A DNA stretch of 64,000 nt, from assembly GCF_014694405.1 (NCBI RefSeq), contig NZ_JAAUWV010000024.1, forward strand, positions 1 to 64,000, given 5' to 3'. Below the pieces are notes generated by a model, which had not been told where the DNA came from, made no database searches, and saw nothing but the letters and a program-made list of their open reading frames with translations. The position numbers and the translations under genes were made by a program. Position 1 is the stretch's first letter. Each line of letters opens with the position of its first letter. Source of the stretch: Pseudoalteromonas sp. S16_S37 (GTDB lineage: Bacteria; Pseudomonadota; Gammaproteobacteria; Enterobacterales; Alteromonadaceae). Below, piece after piece: positions 1 through 6,512 of the stretch.

Positions 1-81
1 TCTTCTATTGGATATATTTCACCAGCTCAATATGAAGCTGATTTCTATGATAATTTAAAAGAGTCAGGTAAAGTAGCCTGA
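1..81 (+). CDS. IS3-family transposase OrfB, C-terminal fragment
   Basis: This is the 3' end of an integrase-type (DDE, rve) transposase; the catalytic residues lie upstream, outside the window. The visible tail matches the S-x-x-G-Y-x-S-P-x-x-Y-E pattern that closes many IS3-family OrfB proteins. The gene is partial because of the window edge, not because it is shown to be broken. It would catalyse excision and insertion of the element ending at about position 119. Confidence 0.75.
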   Translation, partial: SSIGYISPAQYEADFYDNLKESGKVA

Positions 82-119
82 CTTAAACAACTAGTCTCCG
101 ATGAACTCGGGGCGATTCA
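1..119 (+). mobile_element. Right end of an IS3-family insertion sequence
   Basis: The first 81 bases encode the last 26 residues of a transposase (ending SSIGYISPAQYEADFYDN then LKESGKVA and a TGA stop). This is the usual C-terminus of IS3-family OrfB integrases. About 12 bases after the stop, positions 93-119 read like the outer inverted repeat of IS3-type elements; in reverse complement it begins TGAATCGCCCCGAG. The element therefore appears to end at about 119. Its body and left end lie outside the window, so the matching inverted repeat and the target duplication cannot be checked. Family assignment rests on the protein tail and the repeat together. Confidence 0.75.
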
Positions 120-405
120 CAATTGCAGTTGATTTTCTATTCATGGTTTCTATTTTGTACTTAAGTAAACTCAGTAAGTTTGGCGAAATAGTGGTGTCTG
201 AGTCACAAGTAGCCATAAGGTCATTGATTTTAATATTAAATGTGGCGCACAAAGACTTAACAGATTCAGGAGAAGCGATACCTAGTTTTTCAATGCGCTG
301 AATGGTTCTTAAACTGATACCACTTACCTCAGCTAAGTGTGACTGTGTCCACGCGTTTGACTCTCGGAGGTGTTTTAACTTGTTTTTGTCTAATTTCATT
401 TCCAT
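91..405 (-). pseudogene. XRE-type HTH regulator truncated by the IS element
   Basis: This reading frame encodes a helix-turn-helix DNA-binding domain close to its N-terminus (TQSHLAEVSGISLRTIQRIE), like the XRE/Cro regulators that carry a C-terminal membrane or unknown part. I place the start at the ATG at 405 (or 399) because the domain begins there; the frame stays open upstream to 555, but that 50-residue extension looks unlike the family. Native sequence runs down to about position 120. The last eight residues (NRPEFIGD) and the stop codon at 91-93 are encoded by the inverted repeat of the adjoining IS. The regulator has therefore probably lost its native C-terminus. The related gene at 30965 keeps a two-helix membrane tail after the same domain, which suggests what was lost. 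Whether the chimera still works is unknown. Confidence 0.65.
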
Positions 406-415
406 CGTTTTTCTC

Positions 416-486
416 TGATAACTTGATACCCCTAAATTATCGAAAGAAACTCCCTGTGCTGTTACGTTATTCTTATGATAACTTGA
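416..486. repeat. Two 11-bp direct repeats upstream of the XRE gene
   Basis: TGATAACTTGA occurs at 416-426 and again at 476-486, exactly 60 bp apart, just upstream of the likely start of the XRE-type gene at 405. Their position suits binding sites for the regulator itself. With only two copies and no dyad symmetry, chance is not excluded. Confidence 0.3.
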
Positions 487-614
487 CGTAACTCTCATGT
501 CATCGACAAAGAGTAATAGAGTATCTCTATGATTTTGTGACATATAATTAGCCAACCCAAGTGTGGGTTAGTCTGATCTTAGCTCACATTTTTTGGAGAT
601 GCGCTGCTCAAACT

Positions 615-645
615 ATAGGCGCCACTATCCTGAAGTGGCTCCTAT
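615..645 (-). terminator. Possible terminator after hmp
   Basis: A stem formed by GGCGCCAC and GTGGCTCC (one mismatch) with a loop of about nine bases lies just beyond the hmp stop codon. The run of T that would follow on the minus strand is weak, so an intrinsic terminator is only possible. Confidence 0.35.
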
Positions 646-661
646 GATCAGGTCTTACACG

Positions 662-1825
662 CTACAAACTCTCATGAGGGCCAAACACTTCATATAAAAT
701 ACGCTCAGGTGCTACACCTAACGATACTAACTGTTGCTTTATCGCTGCCATAAATGGGGTTGGGCCACACAGGTAAAATTCACCTTGTTCGAGCGGTAAA
801 TCAAGCTTGCTTTGAGACAATTCGATTCGCCCCGATTGGTCGCCATTTAAGGTATTTTCATACCACACTTCTTTTGTCACATTTTTATACTGTTGTGCTT
901 TTGATTCAATGACTTGCTTAAAGCTATGTTCATTCTCGTTGGCACAAGCGTGGATAAACAACAGTTGATTATCTGTAAGTGTACAAAGTGCTTGCTCAAG
1001 CATAGCCATCATCGGTGTAATACCAACGCCCGCACTGATAAATACTTTGTCAGTCAGGGTGTTGCGAAAAATAAAATCACCAGCTGGCGGGTAGAGCAAT
1101 ACTGTGTCGCCAATTGCTAACTGGTGTAAATGAGTAGACACTAAACCATGCTTTTTGACGCTAATTCGATAGGTGTTTTTATTTGCCGATTGTGACAGTG
1201 AATACTGGCGAATTTGCGTATAGTCGCAGCTAGGTGGTTGCACACTCAGTGCGATAAATTGACCTGCTTGATAGTTTGTAATGGGCCCACCATCTTTAGG
1301 CATCAGGTAAAAGCTTTTAACATTAGCAGACTCTTGCACAATATCACTGATGATAAACGCACGTTGATTGCGCCAGCCACCCACTTGCTGCTCAGTATGC
1401 TGATAAAGCCCTTCTTCTTGGGTGATAAACAAATCAGCAAGTAGCGTGTAGGCTTCACGCCATGCTTGCTCTATCTCAGATGTAAATTCGTTTGGGGCCA
1501 GCTCCTTGAGTGTTGCTATCAAATGATGACCCACAATATTGTAATGCTCGGCTTGAATATTCAAACTCACATGTTTGTGATTAATACGGCTTATGGCCTC
1601 TTGCAGCACAGAGGGGTTATCAATATGTGTTGCATAAGCGGCAATGGCATTAAACAAAGCAAAGTGCTGTTTTCCCGTTTGTTGATTGGTCATGTTGAAA
1701 ATGTGCTTTAGCTCAGGGTTATGAGAAAACATTCGCTCATAAAAGTGCGCGGTAACGGCACTACCAGCGCCGCTCAGCAAGGGGATAGTGCTTTTAACTA
1801 AAGAAATAGTGCGCTCGGATAACAT
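662..1825 (-). CDS. hmp: Flavohaemoprotein Hmp, nitric oxide dioxygenase
   Basis: This 387-residue protein has the full Hmp layout: an N-terminal globin domain (about 1-140) with the proximal haem histidine His85 in KHVSL, then a ferredoxin-reductase FAD domain (RQYSLSQ motif near residue 205) and a NAD-binding domain ending in YEVFGPHESL. The family oxidises nitric oxide to nitrate with O2 and NAD(P)H in the cytoplasm. Length is normal (E. coli Hmp has 396). The start has a GGAG ribosome site five bases upstream. It lies 21 bp after nnrS on the same strand and is probably the last gene of a NorR-controlled transcript from the sigma-54 promoter at 3326-3341. Confidence 0.97.
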   Translation of the reverse strand: MLSERTISLVKSTIPLLSGAGSAVTAHFYERMFSHNPELKHIFNMTNQQTGKQHFALFNAIAAYATHIDNPSVLQEAISRINHKHVSLNIQAEHYNIVGHHLIATLKELAPNEFTSEIEQAWREAYTLLADLFITQEEGLYQHTEQQVGGWRNQRAFIISDIVQESANVKSFYLMPKDGGPITNYQAGQFIALSVQPPSCDYTQIRQYSLSQSANKNTYRISVKKHGLVSTHLHQLAIGDTVLLYPPAGDFIFRNTLTDKVFISAGVGITPMMAMLEQALCTLTDNQLLFIHACANENEHSFKQVIESKAQQYKNVTKEVWYENTLNGDQSGRIELSQSKLDLPLEQGEFYLCGPTPFMAAIKQQLVSLGVAPERILYEVFGPHESL

Positions 1826-1846
1826 ATAAACTCCAAAGGTAAAAAA

Positions 1847-3064
1847 TTAACCACGACGACCGTCAACGCGCTTTTGCGTCAACACGTTAAAGTAGTGATA
1901 TACAAATAAACTAAAGCCCGCACACCAAAGCGCTGCGCTGTAAAGCCATGCTTGATGAGGACTGATGAAATAAGGTAAAAATGCTCGACACAGTGCACCC
2001 AAGGTGATTGTTATAAAGGCGATATTGATGCTCACAGGCACACTTAAAGGTCTTCCGGTATGGCCTAAAGATACCCGAGCCATCATTGCCATGATGGTAA
2101 GACCAATGCCGCCTAGCGTTATTAAATGCAGTGCATCGTTAAAATAGATTTGAGTTGTAAAAAAACTGCTGGCAACAAGTGCTAAACCCAGTGCGCTCAG
2201 AGCATAGCCTAAATGTAAAGACCACAGCAGAGGTACGAAAATAACGCGCTTTTGAAACCACAAAGCACTACGGATTAGATGCATAAAAGCGCCCAGCGCG
2301 ATTAGATAACCGGGGTTGAGTGGTAGCTTAAAAACCTGACTTAACACAAAACCAGCGATACCTAATATGCTCGTCCATAGCAGTAAGCGGTCTACTCTTG
2401 GCGTACGTACTTGCTGGTTGAGCGTTAGACCACGAGCGGTAAAAAAGGGAATAACGCGACCACCGACGATGCCGATCAGAAGCATAAATAACAGCACGGC
2501 AATGTGCGTAAAACTGCGTGCAAGCTCAAAATTATTTTGCAATAAAAGAATAAAAAACAAGACATTAAATGTGCATAAAGCACATAGGATCACAATAAAA
2601 ATGTAGTTGTTTTTGGAGCTTGCTTGCAGCAGCATACTGCTCAAACATATGATGGCTATCAGCCAAAACGCTGTTTGGCCGCTAAGCACCAAAGCGAGCA
2701 AAGAGGGGTGTGCAAAAAATACATAGCGTGTGCCGAGCCAAATGGCAACCAACAATGCAAGCTTATAGCCGTTTACACTGGGTATGTTGGTCCAATTTTG
2801 CGCCGCTGTGAGCAAAAAACCAACGGCAACGGCCCCTGCAAAACCAAAAATCATTTCATGTGCATGCCAAAGGGTGGCAGGGGTTGAGCTATCCCAAATT
2901 AGCGTGCCTGTTAATAACCCAGCCCAAAGTGCAATGCTTACCACCGCCCAAATGGCCGCGCCCAAAAACATTGGCCTAAATGCCAACATAAAGATTGGCC
3001 ATTGTTTAACGTCATACCAAGGTGCTTGTTTCGCAATAGGTTCAACTAGGTTTATAGGGCGCAT
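1847..3064 (-). CDS. nnrS: NnrS-family haem/copper membrane protein
   Basis: This 405-residue protein with about twelve hydrophobic segments shows NnrS features: WPIFMLAFRPMFLGAA near the N-terminus, WHAHEMIFGFAGA at about 70-85, and HLITLGGIGLTIMAMMARVSLGHTGR near the C-terminus. NnrS proteins are integral membrane haem- and copper-binding proteins that ease nitrosative stress, for example by limiting iron-NO complexes. The start at 3064 is chosen because GGAGG lies just upstream and the ATG overlaps the stop of the preceding gene as TGATG, indicating translational coupling. It lies between the small membrane protein and hmp in a divergent partnership with norR. Confidence 0.93.
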   Translation of the reverse strand: MRPINLVEPIAKQAPWYDVKQWPIFMLAFRPMFLGAAIWAVVSIALWAGLLTGTLIWDSSTPATLWHAHEMIFGFAGAVAVGFLLTAAQNWTNIPSVNGYKLALLVAIWLGTRYVFFAHPSLLALVLSGQTAFWLIAIICLSSMLLQASSKNNYIFIVILCALCTFNVLFFILLLQNNFELARSFTHIAVLLFMLLIGIVGGRVIPFFTARGLTLNQQVRTPRVDRLLLWTSILGIAGFVLSQVFKLPLNPGYLIALGAFMHLIRSALWFQKRVIFVPLLWSLHLGYALSALGLALVASSFFTTQIYFNDALHLITLGGIGLTIMAMMARVSLGHTGRPLSVPVSINIAFITITLGALCRAFLPYFISPHQAWLYSAALWCAGFSLFVYHYFNVLTQKRVDGRRG

Positions 3065-3288
3065 CACTTTACCTCCATGCCAAGTTGATATTGGCAAACA
3101 CAGCGAATGACGTAACTAAGTTTGAACAACCCCGCCGTGACGATAGTAGAAATATGAAATGCAACTTGCGAGGGTAGTGCAAAGTACCCGGCCAGCGGGT
3201 AACTAGCTACAATAGTGGCGGTGAAACTGAGTGCAAAAAATCCTAAAGCAATATTTGCGACTTTTAATAGCTGAGTGGGATTGTGCAT
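3064..3288 (-). CDS. Small two-helix membrane protein of the NO-defence operon
   Basis: This 74-residue protein has two hydrophobic segments (about 8-30 and 38-60) and a cysteine-containing tail. I do not recognise a named family. The start at 3288 has GAGG eight bases upstream and lies about 28 bp downstream of the predicted sigma-54 transcription start. The longer frame to 3342 would begin upstream of that promoter and can be rejected. The stop overlaps the nnrS start. The first position in an nnrS-hmp operon suggests a role in NO resistance or in nnrS assembly, but that is inference. Confidence 0.75.
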   Translation of the reverse strand: MHNPTQLLKVANIALGFFALSFTATIVASYPLAGYFALPSQVAFHISTIVTAGLFKLSYVIRCVCQYQLGMEVK

Positions 3289-3325
3289 GGTACGCCTCAA
3301 TGACAGATTATCATGCATCTTGTAT

Positions 3326-3341
3326 AGCAGCGTATGTGCCA
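3326..3341 (-). promoter_or_regulatory. Sigma-54 promoter for the nnrS-hmp operon
   Basis: Read on the minus strand, TTGGCACATACGCTGC places GG (3339-3340) and GC (3327-3328) exactly ten bases apart, as required for -24/-12 promoters recognised by RpoN. Transcription would start near 3316 and run through the small membrane gene, nnrS and hmp. The activator expected for such a promoter, NorR, is encoded divergently. Confidence 0.8.
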
Positions 3342-3393
3342 ATTTTTATTTTATTAAAAATCAATTGTTTATATTTTGATTGTTGTTTTTTGT

Positions 3394-3404
3394 GTTAATT
3401 TGAC
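3394..3404. promoter_or_regulatory. NorR enhancer box 1
   Basis: GTTAATTTGAC fits the GT-N7-AC core of NorR enhancer sites. It lies about 55 bp upstream of the -24 element of the sigma-54 promoter, a suitable position for an AAA+ enhancer-binding protein. A second site is at 3438-3448. Confidence 0.65.
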
Positions 3405-3437
3405 CTATCTTTTCTTTATTCAAAAATAAACATAAGT

Positions 3438-3448
3438 GTCATTTTGAC
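3438..3448. promoter_or_regulatory. NorR enhancer box 2, abutting the norR start
   Basis: GTCATTTTGAC is a near-perfect dyad with the GT-N7-AC core. Its last base is immediately before the proposed TTG start codon of norR at 3449, so NorR bound here could limit its own expression. Confidence 0.65.
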
Positions 3449-5011
3449 TTGAAGCCGCAAATACTCTCTCAGTTACTGACGTTAAGTGTTACCTTAACGC
3501 GTGCCCAACCTTCGCGCTTGTCTCATACTGTAAACGGGTTTTACAGTGCCGTAATTCAGGCTGTTAAAGCGTGTATCAACGCCGATGCAGTGGCTTTGCT
3601 GATTAATCAAAATGACACGCTTATTCCTGTTGCATTAGAGGGATTAACCAGAGATACGTTTGGGCGTCGCTTTGAGCTTACCGCGCACCCTCGTTTAGCA
3701 GCAATTAGCCACTCTCGGGGTTCTTTGCGCTTTGATGAGCATTGTGATTTACCAGATCCTTATGATGGCCTATTGCTTGCCAATGATGGCGATTTACCAG
3801 TGCATTCTTGTATGGGCTTAGCGCTATTTGATGAACAAGAGCTAATGGCAATAATCACCCTAGACAGCCTAACTCCGGGAAGTTTTGCAAAATACAGCGA
3901 GTCGTTTTTACAGCATGTGAACGATATTGTTACCGAGCAACTAAAGTGTGCTTTATACAATGAACAGCTATTGCGCAAGGCCCAACATGGTCATGCTTTG
4001 GTTTCTGAGCTAAGCCAAGCTACTCATGATATGGTAGGGCAAAGTGGGGCCATGCAATCGCTTAAAAGTGATATTCAGCTGGTAGCTAGTTCAGATTTTA
4101 GCGTGCTTATTCAAGGTGAAACTGGCACAGGTAAAGAGCTGGTTGCGCGTAACATACATAAATACTCTCGCCGCGCTGATCAAGCATTTGTGCAAGTAAA
4201 CTGTGCATCGCTCCCTGAAAACTTAGCCGAGAGCGAGTTTTTTGGTCATCGCAAAGGAGCATTCACGGGTGCTGATAAGAATCGAGAAGGTAAGTTCATG
4301 CTTGCCGACGGCGGCACTATTTTTTTAGATGAAATTGGCGAGTTACCGCTTAGCATTCAAAGTAAGTTACTGCGCGTGCTTCAAAACGGCGAGATCCAAC
4401 CTGTAGGAGCGGACCAAACAGAGCAAGTAAACGTGCGAGTAATTGCTGCAACCAACCGCAATCTAGAGCAGGAAATTGCACAAGGCCGCTTTAGAGCTGA
4501 TCTCTACCATCGGTTAAGCGTTTATCCAATCAATGTGCCGCCACTTAAGGCGCGCCGTGATGACATCTTATTATTAGCTGGTTTTTTTGTTGAGCAAGTC
4601 AGAAAAAAGCTTGCCCTAAAGCAGCTAACATTAAATTCCAAGCTCGAAAACCTGCTGGTAGAGTACGAATGGCCGGGGAATATTAGAGAGCTTGAGCATG
4701 TGATCAGCCGCAGCGCACTCAGAGCAAAACAAGCACAATGGCCTGCGGATATCATTAGTATTGAGCCGAAGTACTGTGAATTGCAAGATAGCAAGCGGGG
4801 GCAAAATATCGCTCAACCTACCAGTGCGACTCTTTCAAACCGCAAACCTTTAAAGCAAGCGGTAGAAGATTTTCAACGAGTTGAAATAATAGCGGCGCTT
4901 GAAGAAAACGATTTAAATTGGTCTGGCGCTGCTCGACAACTGGAACTAGACCGAGCAAACTTAGTGCGCTTAGCCAAGCGTTTAAATATTCACGTCAAAA
5001 AGCATTTGTAA
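3449..5011 (+). CDS. norR: NorR, nitric-oxide-responsive sigma-54 activator
   Basis: This 520-residue enhancer-binding protein has three parts: an N-terminal GAF domain (about 20-170) that in NorR holds a non-haem iron sensing NO; an AAA+ domain (about 190-430) with Walker A GETGTGKE, the sigma-54 contact loop GAFTGA and Walker B TIFLDEIGE; and a C-terminal Fis-type helix-turn-helix (about 475-515). The start is a TTG at 3449. No earlier in-frame start exists after the upstream NorR box, and no clear ribosome site is visible. It should activate the divergent sigma-54 promoter of nnrS-hmp. A run of eight G follows the stop codon. Confidence 0.92.
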   Translation: MKPQILSQLLTLSVTLTRAQPSRLSHTVNGFYSAVIQAVKACINADAVALLINQNDTLIPVALEGLTRDTFGRRFELTAHPRLAAISHSRGSLRFDEHCDLPDPYDGLLLANDGDLPVHSCMGLALFDEQELMAIITLDSLTPGSFAKYSESFLQHVNDIVTEQLKCALYNEQLLRKAQHGHALVSELSQATHDMVGQSGAMQSLKSDIQLVASSDFSVLIQGETGTGKELVARNIHKYSRRADQAFVQVNCASLPENLAESEFFGHRKGAFTGADKNREGKFMLADGGTIFLDEIGELPLSIQSKLLRVLQNGEIQPVGADQTEQVNVRVIAATNRNLEQEIAQGRFRADLYHRLSVYPINVPPLKARRDDILLLAGFFVEQVRKKLALKQLTLNSKLENLLVEYEWPGNIRELEHVISRSALRAKQAQWPADIISIEPKYCELQDSKRGQNIAQPTSATLSNRKPLKQAVEDFQRVEIIAALEENDLNWSGAARQLELDRANLVRLAKRLNIHVKKHL

Positions 5012-5071
5012 AGGGGGGGGCGCCTGTCGGCTGATATTTGGGTGGCAAAAATAACTCTGTAGCTTAATGCA

Positions 5072-5250
5072 ATTCGCTTAAAAGATCTTGATCTTCGTCA
5101 GGAAGACGACATGTTTGGGTTGCGCTGTCTTCTTCATTGCTTTCATCGTTATGAATCTATTACATTATTGCGAACTAACTGGGTCGTTCTAAACCCCTAG
5201 CGTTATTCTAAACCCCTCGCGTCATTCTGAACTGGTTTCAGAATCTCATC
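5072..5250 (+). repeat. Composite dispersed repeat, copy 1
   Basis: The copy starts with block A (5072-5110, ATTCGCTTAAAAGATCTTGA then CTTCGTCAGGAAGACGAC). After about 70 bp comes block B (5183-5250), made of 19-20-bp units beginning GTCGTTCTAAAC, CGTTATTCTAAAC and CGTCATTCTGAAC, and closed by TTTCAGAATCTCA. The same A-spacer-B order is found inverted at 57964-58156 and 62387-62510. Block A has CGTC/GACG arms, and the end of block B pairs TTCTGAA with TTCAGAA, so RNA or DNA hairpins are likely. Confidence 0.65.
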
Positions 5251-5335
5251 ACCCTAAACGAATGGCAAAAACGAGACTCAGTGACTAGCCTTACATCACT
5301 ACGATAAAAGCATTGTAATTACAACTGCGATTAAC

Positions 5336-5354
5336 AATGTGAATCACTCTCAAT
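5336..5354. promoter_or_regulatory. Weak Fur-box-like site upstream of bfr
   Basis: AATGTGAATCACTCTCAAT resembles the Fur consensus pattern TGATAATNATTATCA with four mismatches over the core. It lies about 120 bp upstream of the bacterioferritin pair, which is an iron-linked context. The match alone is not strong. Confidence 0.25.
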
Positions 5355-5476
5355 AATGTTATAAGTCGTTTATTTTAAAAGAATATATTAAATATTTATT
5401 TAGTGCTAATCAGTCTTGCGACCTCAGTATTTTGAACTAGGTTTAAGGGGCGTATGTTTGTTTTTTAGGGGGCCCC

Positions 5477-5947
5477 ATGCAGGGTAACAAGCAAGTACTT
5501 AATGTACTAAACAGGATACTAACATTAGAGCTAACCTCGATAAACCAGTACTTTTTGCATGCTCGCATGTACAAAAACTGGGGCTTGGAAGAGCTTAATG
5601 AAAAAGCGTATAAAAAGTCGATTAAAGACATGAAGCAAGCTGATGACTTGATTGAGCGAATTTTGTTTTTAGAAGGTTTGCCGAATTTACAGCACTTAGA
5701 GAAGCTGCGTATTGGTGAGCATACTGAAGAAATGCTAGGGTGTGATCTGGCCTTTGAAATGGAGCAAATTCCTGAGCTTAAGTCGGCGATTGCGCTGTGT
5801 GAGCAAGAGCATGATTTTGTCAGCCGTGAACTACTTGAAGATATTTTAGAATATGAAGAAGAGTATGTTGATTGGATTGAGGCGCAACAATTCTTGATCA
5901 AACACACCGGCATTGAAAATTATCTGCAATCGCAGATTGAGGAGTAA
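5477..5947 (+). CDS. bfr: Bacterioferritin subunit, haem-binding type with altered ferroxidase site
   Basis: This 156-residue four-helix protein is closely like E. coli Bfr (NQYFLHARMYKNWG, IERILFLEGLPNLQ). Met52, the haem ligand shared by a subunit pair, is present. Of the six di-iron ligands only Glu18, Glu94 and Glu127 remain: position 51 is Asp, position 54 is Gln instead of His, and position 130 is Tyr instead of His. This subunit probably binds haem but has no normal ferroxidase centre. It is followed after 3 bp by a partner with the opposite residue pattern, and the two likely co-assemble into a 24-mer iron store. Confidence 0.95.
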   Translation: MQGNKQVLNVLNRILTLELTSINQYFLHARMYKNWGLEELNEKAYKKSIKDMKQADDLIERILFLEGLPNLQHLEKLRIGEHTEEMLGCDLAFEMEQIPELKSAIALCEQEHDFVSRELLEDILEYEEEYVDWIEAQQFLIKHTGIENYLQSQIEE

Positions 5948-5950
5948 CTC

Positions 5951-6436
5951 ATGCAAGGCAATCAAAAGATTATCGACTTGCTCAATAAGCAGTTAACACT
6001 TGAGTTAACGTCAATGGACCAGTATTTAGCGCACTCAAAAATGTATGAAGACTGGGGCATTGGTAAACTTGGCCACAAACTAGCTCACGAATATGACGAA
6101 GAACTTGATCACGCAAAACATATCATCGAGCGTATTTTGTTCTTAGAAGGCACGCCTGATACCGCGTCTCGCTCACCCATTCATGTTGGTGATAATGTTC
6201 AGCAGATGCTCGAAAATGACCTAGCGGCTGAAATGACAGTTGCAGCAAGTTTGAAAAAGATTATCGCTGAGTGTGAAAAAGAGCATGACTATGTGACCCG
6301 AGAAATGCTTGAAAAGCTATTAGACGATACAGAAATGGATCACATTTATTGGTTAGAGCAGCATCTAGGGCTGATAAAGCTTATTGGCTTGCCAAACTAT
6401 ATTCAAAGCCAAATGGGCGGTGGCTCGCCAGACTAG
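5951..6436 (+). CDS. bfr: Bacterioferritin subunit, ferroxidase type lacking the haem ligand
   Basis: This 161-residue bacterioferritin keeps the complete ferroxidase set (Glu18, Glu51, His54, Glu94, and Glu128/His131 after a one-residue insertion) but has Leu52 where the haem methionine should be. It should oxidise Fe(II) for storage without binding haem. A GAGGAG ribosome site overlaps the end of the preceding gene, whose stop is 3 bp upstream, so the two are co-translated. The C-terminus carries a short extra GGGSPD tail. The pairing mirrors the two-subunit bacterioferritins known from Neisseria and Pseudomonas. Confidence 0.95.
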   Translation: MQGNQKIIDLLNKQLTLELTSMDQYLAHSKMYEDWGIGKLGHKLAHEYDEELDHAKHIIERILFLEGTPDTASRSPIHVGDNVQQMLENDLAAEMTVAASLKKIIAECEKEHDYVTREMLEKLLDDTEMDHIYWLEQHLGLIKLIGLPNYIQSQMGGGSPD

Positions 6437-6459
6437 CGCTCTTAAGATACAAGTACCTT

Positions 6460-6479
6460 TGTATGGTGTGTACCATACA
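6460..6479. repeat. Perfect 8-bp-arm palindrome beside the bfr terminator
   Basis: TGTATGGT and ACCATACA flank a GTGT loop immediately before the terminator hairpin. It may strengthen transcript ends or be a protein site. No T-run follows it. Confidence 0.5.
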
Positions 6480-6485
6480 ATCTCA

Positions 6486-6510
6486 AGCAGCCTAGTTTAG
6501 GCTGCTTTTC
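6486..6510. terminator. Bidirectional terminator between bfr and the metallo-beta-lactamase gene
   Basis: AGCAGCCTA and TAGGCTGCT form a nine-base-pair stem with a three-base loop, followed by TTTT on the plus strand. It separates the convergent bacterioferritin and beta-lactamase genes. Confidence 0.85.
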
Positions 6511-6512
6511 TG

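Larger units (their letters stand above)
5012..5476. other. 465-bp intergenic region between norR and the bacterioferritin pair
   Basis: I see no gene here. It contains a G8 run (5013-5020), one copy of a composite dispersed repeat (5072-5250), and an A+T-rich stretch that should hold the bacterioferritin promoter, including a weak Fur-like site at 5336-5354. Confidence 0.6.

Noticed and set aside
5013..5020. G8 homopolymer considered as a phase-variation tract
   Set aside because: It lies just after the norR stop codon and not inside a reading frame or between promoter elements that I can identify.
5443..5913. A 156-codon minus-strand frame antisense to the first bacterioferritin gene
   Set aside because: It is rich in serine and cysteine as expected of a shadow frame, and the plus strand encodes an unmistakable bacterioferritin.
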